In this document: positions 9,435 to 17,610 of the stretch, piece after piece | How positions within the stretch are numbered: position 1 is the first letter of the stretch | Layout: the number at the start of each line of letters is the position of its first letter | Assembly: GCA_003994795.1 (NCBI GenBank) | Contig: AP018269.1 | Coordinates: 3,125,484-3,189,483, forward strand | Reading direction: 5' to 3' | Length of the DNA stretch: 64,000 nt | From: Cylindrospermum sp. NIES-4074 | GTDB taxonomy: Bacteria; Cyanobacteriota; Cyanobacteriia; Cyanobacteriales; Nostocaceae | Translations under genes and position numbers: made by a program | The notes under the pieces: generated by a model | Databases searched by the model: none | What the model was told of the DNA's origin: nothing | What the model saw: the letters and a program-made list of their open reading frames with translations, nothing else

Positions 9435-11396
9435 ATGAATATGACTTTGGACAATGACTGGCATACTGCTAATTATCAATATTTGCTGGGGACAATACCT
9501 TTAATCAGAAAAACCCTAGAAAATGCAATTGATGGTCAACAGTATCAACCACTTAAAGATATTCTGCCATCTATCAATACTGGGATGTATGCGCTATCGG
9601 CCTTAGAGCAGCTTTGTACTATTTTTAAACTCACAGAATTTGAGCGGAATGTATTGTTGCTATGTGCTGCTATGGAAGGTGATTCTTCCTTGGGTTCTCT
9701 GTGTGGTAGAGCGATAGGAGATATGCAATCTGCATATCCCACAATAAGTCTAGCAATGAAAATTTTACCCGCAGCAGACTGGAGAGCTTGGACTGCTGAT
9801 GCTCCTTTACGTCATTGGCAATTGATCCAAGTTGAGGGGGGTACAACTCATGCCCAGAGTCCGTTACGCATTGATGAACGAATATTTCACTATCTTTTAG
9901 GTTTACAATCTCAGGATGAGCGCCTCAAAAGAATTATTTCACCCCTAGCCCCAGTTGGTGATTTAGTTCCTTCCCACGCGAAAATAGCCCAACAAGTAGC
10001 AACTATTTGGACTCAGGGTAAAGAAGGACGAAATTTACCAATTGTGCAGTTGCATGGCGATGATTTTACAAGTATGCAAGCTATTGCCATCTCTGCCAGC
10101 ACGATGTTGGGGTTACAAATTTTTGCTATATCTGCAATACATCTCCCTAAGGATATTAATGAGCTAAATCACATCCTTCATCTTTGGGAGAGAGAAGCCA
10201 AGTTAACTAACTCAGTATTATTACTCGATAGTGAAGTTGATGAACTCGACCCAGCTACACAAATTATTGAAAAAATTAATAGTTTACTGATAATCATCAG
10301 CCGTGACAGAATGGGGCAAAAGCGGCGTCCCTTAATTTGTTTTGAAGTCCATCACCCAACTAAAAACGAACAACATACCGTCTGGGAAACGGCTGTGGAA
10401 ACACTAGCTCCCAATATCAACGAAAGTATTCATGTTTTGGTCAACCAGTTTAATCTGAATGCGCCGACAATAGATGCGGTGTGTACTGAAGTTCGGGGAA
10501 AGCTTGCAGAAGCTAAGGGAGATATTGGCGATATCTCCGTTCAAAATCTGTTATGGGATACTTGCCGCGCTCAAGCACGTCCCCGTTTAGATGAACTAGC
10601 TCAACCGATTCCGGCGAAAGCGACTTGGGATGATTTGGTATTTACCAATGTGCAAAAGCAAATTTTGCAAAGTATTGCCGGACACGTTCGTCAACGCATC
10701 CAAGTTTATGAAAAGTGGGGGTTTGCTGGTGCTTCTGGACGCGGTTTAGGTATTAGCGCTTTGTTTGCTGGGGTTAGTGGTACTGGAAAGACGACATCTG
10801 CGGAAGTGTTAGCTAATGAACTCCGCCTAGATTTATACAGAATTGATTTGAGTGCGGTGGCGAGTAAGTACATTGGTGAGACAGAGAAGAACCTGCGGCG
10901 GATTTTTGATGCCGCAGAAGCGGGAGCGGCTATTTTGCTGTTTGATGAGGCTGATGCTTTGTTTGGTAAACGCTCTGATGTCAAAGATGCACGCGATCGC
11001 TACGCTAATATGGAGGTAAGCTATTTACTGCAACGGATGGAGGAGTATCAAGGCCTAGCCATCCTCACCAGCAATCTCAAAGACTCGATTGATACGGCAT
11101 TCATGAGACGTATCCGCTTTTTTGTCAAGTTTGATTTTCCTGATGTCAATCAAAGAAAGGAGATTTGGCAGCGGATTTTCCCCAAGGATACACCTACCAA
11201 TGAACTAGATTATGACAAGCTAGCGCGGTTAAATGTCGCTGGTGGTCATATCCGCAATATTGCATTGAATGCTGCTTTTGTGGCCGCAGATGTCAGGGAA
11301 CCTGTGATGATGAAGCATATTAAGCAGGCAGCGCTGATTGAATATATGAAGTTGGGTATGATGCTCACTGATGCGGAAACTAGGGATTGGGTGTGA
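9435..11396 (+). CDS. AAA+ ATPase, eCIS-associated type (paralogue 2)
   Basis: A 653-residue protein: an unassigned N-terminal region of about 390 residues (conserved KLTEFERNVLLLCAAME near 65-81), then an AAA+ module with Walker A GVSGTGKT 446-453, Walker B LLFDEAD 501-507, sensor 1 TSN 545-547 and arginine finger RRIRF 558-562. Residues 416-649 are identical to the paralogue at 12790, while the N-terminal part is clearly more diverged. There is no leader gene facing it; the relic pair lies directly upstream. In contractile injection clusters such ATPases support assembly or cargo handling. That role is inferred here, because no structural genes are present. Confidence 0.88.
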   Translation: MNMTLDNDWHTANYQYLLGTIPLIRKTLENAIDGQQYQPLKDILPSINTGMYALSALEQLCTIFKLTEFERNVLLLCAAMEGDSSLGSLCGRAIGDMQSAYPTISLAMKILPAADWRAWTADAPLRHWQLIQVEGGTTHAQSPLRIDERIFHYLLGLQSQDERLKRIISPLAPVGDLVPSHAKIAQQVATIWTQGKEGRNLPIVQLHGDDFTSMQAIAISASTMLGLQIFAISAIHLPKDINELNHILHLWEREAKLTNSVLLLDSEVDELDPATQIIEKINSLLIIISRDRMGQKRRPLICFEVHHPTKNEQHTVWETAVETLAPNINESIHVLVNQFNLNAPTIDAVCTEVRGKLAEAKGDIGDISVQNLLWDTCRAQARPRLDELAQPIPAKATWDDLVFTNVQKQILQSIAGHVRQRIQVYEKWGFAGASGRGLGISALFAGVSGTGKTTSAEVLANELRLDLYRIDLSAVASKYIGETEKNLRRIFDAAEAGAAILLFDEADALFGKRSDVKDARDRYANMEVSYLLQRMEEYQGLAILTSNLKDSIDTAFMRRIRFFVKFDFPDVNQRKEIWQRIFPKDTPTNELDYDKLARLNVAGGHIRNIALNAAFVAADVREPVMMKHIKQAALIEYMKLGMMLTDAETRDWV

Positions 11397-11533
11397 TGCT
11401 TTTATTTGGTTACTTCGTTAAAAGGCGATCGCATTCTTAATTTATCGGTAATTGGCGATCGCATTTCACCCATTAATCCACTACAAGCTGAAAATTGAGG
11501 ATCAAATTTAAGTACAGAAAAGCCAGAATCTCC

Positions 11534-11857
11534 TTACCAATTAAATGCTGGAGTTATCTCATAGACAAGGCCAACCATGCAAAGCACCTCCCGAACTTTC
11601 ACCACCTCTGTTGCAATCCCTCTAAAGACAACAAAAGGAGATTGTTCTTGAAGTAGCTTTCTTGCAGCCAGGAAATTGACACTTGCTACCTGAGCTACGG
11701 TCTTAATATGTTGTTTGTTTTGAGCGTCTCCATTGATAATACTGACTACGTACAAGGTTTCGTCACGCTGAATCTCAGGAATATAGGTTGTCACAATTGA
11801 CCAATCACAATTGGTGCAAAATAGCCCTTGGGTACTACCCTCTTGTCTGATCTCCAT
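11534..11857 (-). CDS. Small protein with zinc-ribbon and bL12-C-terminal-like fold; start uncertain
   Basis: The first ATG (11857) gives 107 residues containing one CTNC pair. The reading frame stays open upstream to a stop at 11914, and that stretch encodes CEKCGSQ, a second CxxC pair 17 residues before CTNC. The two pairs together form a classic zinc ribbon. No ATG, GTG or TTG lies between the stop and 11857, so the real start is either a rare ATA/ATC/ATT (ATA at 11905 has AGG nine bases upstream) or was lost by mutation. The C-terminal half (VAQVASVNFLAARKLL to VREVLCMVGLVYEI) resembles the bL12 C-terminal fold. It lies downstream of the short leader gene on the same strand. Function unknown. 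Confidence 0.6.
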   Translation of the reverse strand: MEIRQEGSTQGLFCTNCDWSIVTTYIPEIQRDETLYVVSIINGDAQNKQHIKTVAQVASVNFLAARKLLQEQSPFVVFRGIATEVVKVREVLCMVGLVYEITPAFNW

Positions 11858-11945
11858 CTGACTGCCGCATTTTTCACATATTGGTATTTGAGAAATATCT
11901 ATTATGGCGATTTACCTGGAGTAAATGTTCAAAATGAACCTTATT

Positions 11946-12045
11946 ATATAAGGCGATCGCTTAACAATCAAGACAGTCGTTACAAAAGAGGCGATCGCAT
12001 ATCAACTAATTTACCAAAGAGCGATCGCTATCAAGCAGATCGCTA
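11946..12045. repeat. Cluster of GCGATCGC (HIP1) octamers
   Basis: Three GCGATCGC sites and further partial sites fall within about 100 bases between the zinc-ribbon gene and the short leader gene. The sequence also gives an open frame on the plus strand (11828-12127), but it overlaps the CxxC extension of the minus-strand gene and has no recognisable protein features. Confidence 0.6.
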
Positions 12046-12112
12046 TGATACAGGCGCAAACATCATTGTATTGCGCCCAATCGAGAGTGGGATGGCATTG
12101 AAAGTAATACGC

Positions 12113-12670
12113 TCAAAGCTGTATTAGCCACGCTTGCCATTGTTGGGCGGCTTTGTCCCGTTCTACTTTTGGCCCGACCGGATTATAACTTCCCAAAGTA
12201 TGCCACAAGTGATTCCAGTCGCGCCCCTGTGGGAGCCTAGTTACCACAGCCTTAACTACAGGCTTGGTTTGTACTTCCTGCTCAGGTGTCATTTGCCGCT
12301 GCACAGCATTATCAGGCATAGACATAACTCGACTTGCCATCATGTCTGCTTCCTGCTCATATTTATCCCCAGGCTCCCCCACTGTTAACTTTGCCTGAAT
12401 TGATTCTGGCTGTGGTTCAGTGCCAGAATTTTCCTCTAGCTGCTGTCTCTGAAGTTGAGCTTGCCTTGTTTCTATAGTTTTGAGCATGATGTTATCTTTG
12501 AGCCATTCCTCGGTTGTGGGTGGCTTCACAGTGTTTGTCGGCTGTTCTGAGCCTTGGTCGTTGCTCTGTTCATAAGGATTTGTCCAAGAGGTTGCTTGCT
12601 TCAAAAAACTGCTTTTTTTGGGAGCCGCATTGTTCCCAAAAGATGACTTTTGTACTTTGTGGCGAGACAT
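12113..12670 (-). CDS. DUF4157-type leader protein, short form without protease domain
   Basis: The ATG at 12670 aligns with the ATGs of the long protein (17558) and the relic (9055). About 185 residues. Residues 1 to ~125 closely match the long DUF4157 protein (MSRHKVQKSSFGNN, TEEWLKDNIMLKTIETRQAQ, KYEQEADMMASRVMSMPDN). The last ~50 residues are different and Trp-rich (GRDWNHLWHTLGSYNPVG). The HELTH domain is absent. Either this is a leader with another small payload, or a truncated long protein whose end was replaced. It faces the ATPase at 12790 across a 119-base spacer. Confidence 0.7.
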   Translation of the reverse strand: MSRHKVQKSSFGNNAAPKKSSFLKQATSWTNPYEQSNDQGSEQPTNTVKPPTTEEWLKDNIMLKTIETRQAQLQRQQLEENSGTEPQPESIQAKLTVGEPGDKYEQEADMMASRVMSMPDNAVQRQMTPEQEVQTKPVVKAVVTRLPQGRDWNHLWHTLGSYNPVGPKVERDKAAQQWQAWLIQL

Positions 12671-12789
12671 ACGCAAATTATTGTCATAATGTTATTAACA
12701 GGCTTGTAATTAATTTAACCTGTTGACTGAGTTTTGCCTAGCACGTAGAAAAATCTTTACTAAACTCGCTCAGAATCAACGACCTGGTA

Positions 12790-14763
12790 ATGAATATGAC
12801 TTTGAACAACGACTGGTACACCGCTAATTCTCAATATTTGCTTGGTGCAATATCTTTAGTGCGCCAAACTCTAGAAAATGCCATTAATGGTCAACAGCAT
12901 CAACCACTCAAAGATATTCAGCCATCTATCAACTTTGGAATGTCTGCACCTTCAGCTTTAGAGCAACTTTGTACCATCTTCAACTTGACAGAATTTGAGC
13001 GGAATGTATTGTTGCTATGTGCCGCTATAGAAATTGATTCTTCTTTGGGTTCTCTGTGCGCTCAGGTGTTAGGAAATATGAAATTGGCTTATGTCACAAT
13101 AAGTTTAGCAATGAAAGTTTTGCCCGCAGCAGACTGGAATGCTTGGACTGTTGATGCTCCTTTACGTCATTGGCAATTAATCCAAATGGAAAGCGGCATA
13201 ACTCATACCCAAAAACCGATCAGAATTGATGAGCGAATATTTCACTATCTTTTGGGTTTAAAATCTCAGGATGAGCGTCTTAAAGGCATAATCTCACCCA
13301 TTACCCCAGTTAATTTTTTAGTTCCCTCTCACGATAAAATAGCTCAACGAGTAGCAGCAATTTGGACTGAGGGTAAAGAAGGGCAAAGTTTACCGATTGT
13401 GCAGTTATACGGGGATGATTTCACTAGTATGCAAGCTATTGCTGCGGCTGCTAGTGCTAAGTTAGGGCTGCAACTTTTTGCTATATCTCCAATACATCTT
13501 CCCAAGGATATTAATGAGCTAAATTACATCCTCTTACTTTGGGAAAGAGAGGCAATTTTAACTAATTCAGTATTGTTAATTGATAGTAAAATTGATGAGT
13601 TAGAGATGGCTCAACAGAATGTGATTTCCCAAATTATTGAGAAAATTAATACCTTACTAATTATTACTAGCCGTGAGAGAATGGGGCAAGGGCAGCGTCC
13701 TTTAATCTGCCTAGAAGTTCATCACCCAACCAGAAATGAACAAAGCGCCCTCTGGGAAATTACTTTAGGAGAATTAGCAGATAGTAATCATGAAAATATC
13801 AAGAATGTACTAGTAAATCAGTTTAATCTCAACGCACCGACGATTGAGGCGGTGTGTACTGAAGTCCGGGGAAAGTTGGCAGAAGAGAAGGGAGAAATTA
13901 GTGATATTCAAAATCTGTTATGGGATACTTGCCGCGCTCACGCACGTCTGCGCTTAGATGACTTAGCTCAACAGATTCCGGCGAAAGCGACTTGGGATGA
14001 TTTGGTATTTACCAATGTGCAAAAGCAAGTTTTGCAAAGTATCTCTGGACACGTTCGCCAACGCATTCAAGTTTATGAAAAATGGGGATTTGCTGGTGCT
14101 TCTGGACGCGGTTTAGGTATTAGCGCTTTGTTTGCTGGGGTTAGTGGTACTGGAAAGACGACATCTGCGGAAGTGTTAGCTAATGAATTACGCCTAGATT
14201 TATACAGAATTGATTTGAGTGCGGTGGCGAGTAAGTACATTGGTGAGACAGAGAAGAACCTGCGGCGGATTTTTGATGCCGCAGAAGCGGGGGCGGCAAT
14301 TTTGCTGTTTGATGAGGCTGATGCTTTGTTTGGTAAACGCTCAGATGTGAAAGATGCACGCGATCGCTATGCCAATATGGAGGTAAGCTATTTACTGCAA
14401 CGGATGGAGGAGTATCAAGGCCTAGCCATCCTCACCAGCAATCTCAAAGACTCGATTGATACGGCATTCATGAGACGTATCCGCTTTTTTGTCAAGTTTG
14501 ATTTTCCTGATGTCAATCAAAGAAAGGAGATTTGGCAACGGATTTTCCCCAAGGATACACCTACCAATGAACTAGATTATGACAAGCTAGCGCGGTTAAA
14601 TGTCGCTGGTGGTCATATCCGCAATATAGCTTTGAATGCTGCTTTTGTGGCCGCAGATGTCAGGGAACCTGTGATGATGAAGCACATTAAGCAGGCAGCG
14701 CTGATTGAATATATGAAGTTGGGTATGATGCTCACTGATGCGGAAACTAGTGGGTGGGTGTGA
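12790..14763 (+). CDS. AAA+ ATPase, eCIS-associated type (paralogue 3)
   Basis: A 657-residue protein with the same layout as the ATPase at 9435: an N-terminal region of about 390 residues, then an AAA+ module with Walker A GVSGTGKT 450-457, Walker B LLFDEAD and arginine finger RRIRF. Over 230 residues of the AAA+ half are identical to paralogue 2 and the DNA is nearly identical there, whereas the N-terminal halves differ at many positions. This points to gene conversion or selection for divergent N-termini. It is divergent from the short leader gene at 12670. A perfect hairpin follows at 14792. Confidence 0.88.
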   Translation: MNMTLNNDWYTANSQYLLGAISLVRQTLENAINGQQHQPLKDIQPSINFGMSAPSALEQLCTIFNLTEFERNVLLLCAAIEIDSSLGSLCAQVLGNMKLAYVTISLAMKVLPAADWNAWTVDAPLRHWQLIQMESGITHTQKPIRIDERIFHYLLGLKSQDERLKGIISPITPVNFLVPSHDKIAQRVAAIWTEGKEGQSLPIVQLYGDDFTSMQAIAAAASAKLGLQLFAISPIHLPKDINELNYILLLWEREAILTNSVLLIDSKIDELEMAQQNVISQIIEKINTLLIITSRERMGQGQRPLICLEVHHPTRNEQSALWEITLGELADSNHENIKNVLVNQFNLNAPTIEAVCTEVRGKLAEEKGEISDIQNLLWDTCRAHARLRLDDLAQQIPAKATWDDLVFTNVQKQVLQSISGHVRQRIQVYEKWGFAGASGRGLGISALFAGVSGTGKTTSAEVLANELRLDLYRIDLSAVASKYIGETEKNLRRIFDAAEAGAAILLFDEADALFGKRSDVKDARDRYANMEVSYLLQRMEEYQGLAILTSNLKDSIDTAFMRRIRFFVKFDFPDVNQRKEIWQRIFPKDTPTNELDYDKLARLNVAGGHIRNIALNAAFVAADVREPVMMKHIKQAALIEYMKLGMMLTDAETSGWV

Positions 14764-14791
14764 TGGTTTCATTGGGTTATTTTGCTAAGGT

Positions 14792-14822
14792 GCGATGGCT
14801 CTGGCGCCGTCAGAGCCATCGC
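14792..14822. terminator. Perfect 12-bp hairpin between convergent genes
   Basis: GCGATGGCTCTG (14792-14803) and CAGAGCCATCGC (14811-14822) pair perfectly around a 7-base loop. It lies between the convergent ATPase (stop 14763) and secreted-protein gene (stop 14851), so it could terminate both. There is no long T-run, and it may also be one of the HIP-like palindromic repeats. Confidence 0.6.
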
Positions 14823-14850
14823 AAACCCTTGATTTCTATAATTTGGTACT

Positions 14851-15438
14851 TTACTGTTTCAGTGGAACTGCTCCGGGAATGATAGCGCTATTAATGGCGT
14901 CATCGATGTCTTGAATTACTTTGGGTAAATCTTCCCAACCAGAATTGGGAAGCTCAATCCGATGCTCAACCCCATCAATATAGGAGCGTCTAACCACAGT
15001 TCCCTGATCTGCGGCTGTAGCGAACGAACCGTTGACAGGTAACTTTGTGAATTCAGCGCGAATCAAATCCTGCACACGCTTGACTCCTTCTGGTGTTAGT
15101 TGGGCATCCAGTCGCCAAGCATAGGGGGCTGGTTCTCGACGGGGCATCCCATCCACCAATATGAATCGCGTATTTGACCAAGTATAAAGTTGCCCGTTCT
15201 CATAAAGCCGGGCAATCCAACCAGCCGAGTTGTAAGTACTCTTGCGATCCACCTCCCACAGGGGGTGCATTGCTTTGAGGGAGTCTGGCAGCCCTTGAGT
15301 ACAATTGGTAGAAAGCATAACGGCATCCTTTTGGTGTTTAGTTGTGGTGGGCTGATCTAGGGCAACCGTCGCGTTGGATCTGAATGGGCAAGAGAGACAG
15401 GTGAGGGAAATTAAGAGAAACACTAGCCAACTTTCCAT
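14851..15438 (-). CDS. Secreted or lipoprotein partner of the DUF4157 protein
   Basis: The start is set at the ATG at 15438, because AGGAG lies 7 bases upstream and a signal peptide follows at once (MESWLVFLLISLTCLSC). About 195 residues. The start codon lies inside the end of the DUF4157 gene (16-base overlap), so the two are translationally coupled. The mature part carries a mix of charged and aromatic residues (GWIARLYENGQLYTW) and no known catalytic motif. Its position makes it the natural candidate for an immunity, chaperone or surface partner of the metalloprotease, but the sequence does not prove this. Confidence 0.7.
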   Translation of the reverse strand: MESWLVFLLISLTCLSCPFRSNATVALDQPTTTKHQKDAVMLSTNCTQGLPDSLKAMHPLWEVDRKSTYNSAGWIARLYENGQLYTWSNTRFILVDGMPRREPAPYAWRLDAQLTPEGVKRVQDLIRAEFTKLPVNGSFATAADQGTVVRRSYIDGVEHRIELPNSGWEDLPKVIQDIDDAINSAIIPGAVPLKQ

Positions 15439-17558
15439 TCTGTTACTCCTGTGACTTGTTCCAGTGACCATCCAAATGTGGCATAGTGCTCACCGCGAAT
15501 TGTATTGCCAAGAGACATAATGCTGTCATTATTCTCGGCAATAGCACCACTTGTACCAATATTACGAGCCATCTGATCATGACCCACAGCAGTACCCACG
15601 GCACTACCTGTCCCGTCAATGGTGCCACCAGGATTCTCATTACTACTGGCATATTCATCCTCCAGACCGAAGACGTGTCCAAATTCGTGGGCTGCCACCA
15701 ATTGTCCTTCTCCACTGCCCACAATCAGGTCAACTCGCTGCGAAGCTTCTGCCACACCGAGTTGTCTCTGATTGTCGGTGGATACTCGTTCATTGATGCC
15801 AGTAAAACCAACATAAGAAAGGTAGTTACGTACAGCTTTAATTCGTCGTTGAGTTAACTGTAGATTGTATGTTTCTAAACCAGTAGAAGAGGTATAACCC
15901 ACTAGCTGCACTGGATTGGTCAGATCGAGATTGGCATCTTGGAAATCTGCTGCAAAGCCCTGCAAGATTTTTTTGTCCTTGGTACTGAGCACTGCTGAAT
16001 TAGGTTCAAAGCTAACCGACTTGCGTAACGGGTTGCGGCGTTTTGGTGTTGGCTTGATCTCGGTACTGGCCATCAGCAACTGATTATTGTGCGGATCTTG
16101 ATCTTTAGTATTAGCGTAATCGTTGCGATCGCTATCCACAGCAGTGGGTAAGGTATCATAATAACCATTGTCTGGAACTTTGTAAACCTTTATTTGGAGA
16201 TGATCAGCAGCACCAGCAGCACCCTCATGCACATCCACATCAACTGTAACCCTTGCAGTGACACTTTCCCAGCCTGGTCGAGTACAGGTAAAAGCCAGCC
16301 CCGTAGCCGAACTACTCCAGGCACCTTCTACTCGGGCTTGAAGATCGGTGATGAAGGTTTGTTTCTGCCTATCGTTCCAAACAAATTGAGCGACAAAAGC
16401 TTGCCGATTAGCCGGATCAGGAATTTTCCTAGCATCCTTACCAGCCTGATACAGCTCCGCATGATTAGCTTTAATCACACCCGATTTATCAATTGACAAA
16501 CCATCATTAAAGTCTATACCCGTTTTAACCTGAATCAGCAACTGACCGGTTTGGGGATCGTAGCTGGCATCAAATCCACCCATATTGGTCGGTGGTACTA
16601 GTGCCTTTGGACCAAACAAACCGTGGGTCAGAAAGTTCCGCAAGTCTTCAGGCAGATTGTCCAAATCAGCGCGTGTGGTAGCAGGAACTCCTGCAACTAG
16701 ACCTGCATCAGTCGGTTGTGGGGTAGCGGTCTTTGGCGTTCCGGCATCCTGCCGCATGATCGTTGGCTTGGGCTGAACCACACCTGTCTGCTGTACTACA
16801 TGAGTCAATTCATGAGCCGTCAACTCATTATTACCAGGAGCCTTCCCTTCCCCATAATAAACATCGCTACCATGAGTAAACGCCTGCGCTCCTAACTCCC
16901 GACTCATCTGCACCGCTTCCGAACCCGTATGCACCCGCACTTGGCTGAAATTTGCACCAAAACGGGGTTCCATAAAACCTCGCACATCATTCGGTAATGG
17001 TCTACCACTACCTTTAGTGCTATTTAACCGGCTCTCAATATTACCACTAGCCTGTGAAGTGCCACCCATGTCTAGTCTTGCGGCTCGTTGCACAATTGGG
17101 GTGAAAGTATTTGCAGACTTGGTTTGTACTTCTGCTGAAGTGCCACCCCTGTCTAGTCTTGCGGCTCGTTGCACAATTGGGGTGAAAGCATTTGCCGGCT
17201 TGGTTTGTACTTCTGCTGATGCCCGTTGCACAGCATTATCTGGCATAGACATGACTCGACTGGCCATCATGTCTGCTTCTTGCTCATACTTATCCCCAGG
17301 CTCCCCCACTGTTAACTTTGCCTGAATTGCTTGTTGCTGTAGTTGCGCTTGCCTTGTTTCTATAGTTTTGAGCATGATGTTATCTTTGAGCCATTCCTCG
17401 GTTGTGGGTGGCTTCACAGTGTTTGTCGGCTGTTCTGAGCCTTGGTCGTTGCTCTGTTGATAAGGATTTGTCCAAGATCTTGCTTGCTTCAAAGAACTGC
17501 TTTTCTTGGGAGTTGCATTGTTCCCAAAAGAGGACTTTTGTACTTTGTGGCGAGACAT
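15423..17558 (-). CDS. DUF4157 (eCIS core) protein with OmpA-like and second metalloprotease domains
   Basis: About 711 residues from the ATG at 17558, with no signal peptide. Residues 1-114: charged leader shared with the gene at 12670. Residues 115-141 and 142-168: a 27-residue tandem repeat (AEVQTK..FTPIVQRAARLD). Residues about 183-260: DUF4157 domain with zinc motif HELTH 249-253 and the family's FSQVRVHTG and QAFTHGSDVYYG. Residues about 265-510: unassigned, with a beta-rich part. Residues about 513-614: OmpA-like domain (VSFEPNSAVLS, VGYTSSTG, RRIKAVRNYL). Residues 624-635: a metzincin-like site HEFGHVFGLEDE, with a possible Met-turn SIMSLGN at 679-685. DUF4157 proteins are typical cargo or accessory factors of contractile injection systems. 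It overlaps the downstream secreted-protein gene. Confidence 0.85.
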   Translation of the reverse strand: MSRHKVQKSSFGNNATPKKSSSLKQARSWTNPYQQSNDQGSEQPTNTVKPPTTEEWLKDNIMLKTIETRQAQLQQQAIQAKLTVGEPGDKYEQEADMMASRVMSMPDNAVQRASAEVQTKPANAFTPIVQRAARLDRGGTSAEVQTKSANTFTPIVQRAARLDMGGTSQASGNIESRLNSTKGSGRPLPNDVRGFMEPRFGANFSQVRVHTGSEAVQMSRELGAQAFTHGSDVYYGEGKAPGNNELTAHELTHVVQQTGVVQPKPTIMRQDAGTPKTATPQPTDAGLVAGVPATTRADLDNLPEDLRNFLTHGLFGPKALVPPTNMGGFDASYDPQTGQLLIQVKTGIDFNDGLSIDKSGVIKANHAELYQAGKDARKIPDPANRQAFVAQFVWNDRQKQTFITDLQARVEGAWSSSATGLAFTCTRPGWESVTARVTVDVDVHEGAAGAADHLQIKVYKVPDNGYYDTLPTAVDSDRNDYANTKDQDPHNNQLLMASTEIKPTPKRRNPLRKSVSFEPNSAVLSTKDKKILQGFAADFQDANLDLTNPVQLVGYTSSTGLETYNLQLTQRRIKAVRNYLSYVGFTGINERVSTDNQRQLGVAEASQRVDLIVGSGEGQLVAAHEFGHVFGLEDEYASSNENPGGTIDGTGSAVGTAVGHDQMARNIGTSGAIAENNDSIMSLGNTIRGEHYATFGWSLEQVTGVTEWKVG
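17055..17216 (-). repeat. 81-bp in-frame tandem duplication in DUF4157 gene
   Basis: Two adjacent 81-base units encode the 27-residue repeat at residues 115-168 of the DUF4157 protein. They differ at only a few bases, so the duplication is recent. The unit lies in the linker between the leader and the DUF4157 domain. Confidence 0.9.
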
Positions 17559-17610
17559 ACGCAAATTATTGTCATAATGTTATTAACAACCTTGTAATTA
17601 ATTTAACCTG

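Noticed and set aside
11828-12127. 99-residue plus-strand frame between the zinc-ribbon gene and short leader gene
   Set aside because: Overlaps the CxxC extension of the minus-strand gene, and its content comes from clustered GCGATCGC sites (RSLNNQD, GDRIS, SDRYQ).
4293-17558. Complete contractile injection system
   Set aside because: No tube, sheath, baseplate, spike or terminator-cap genes recognised; only ATPases and DUF4157-type proteins, so a full system is not claimed.
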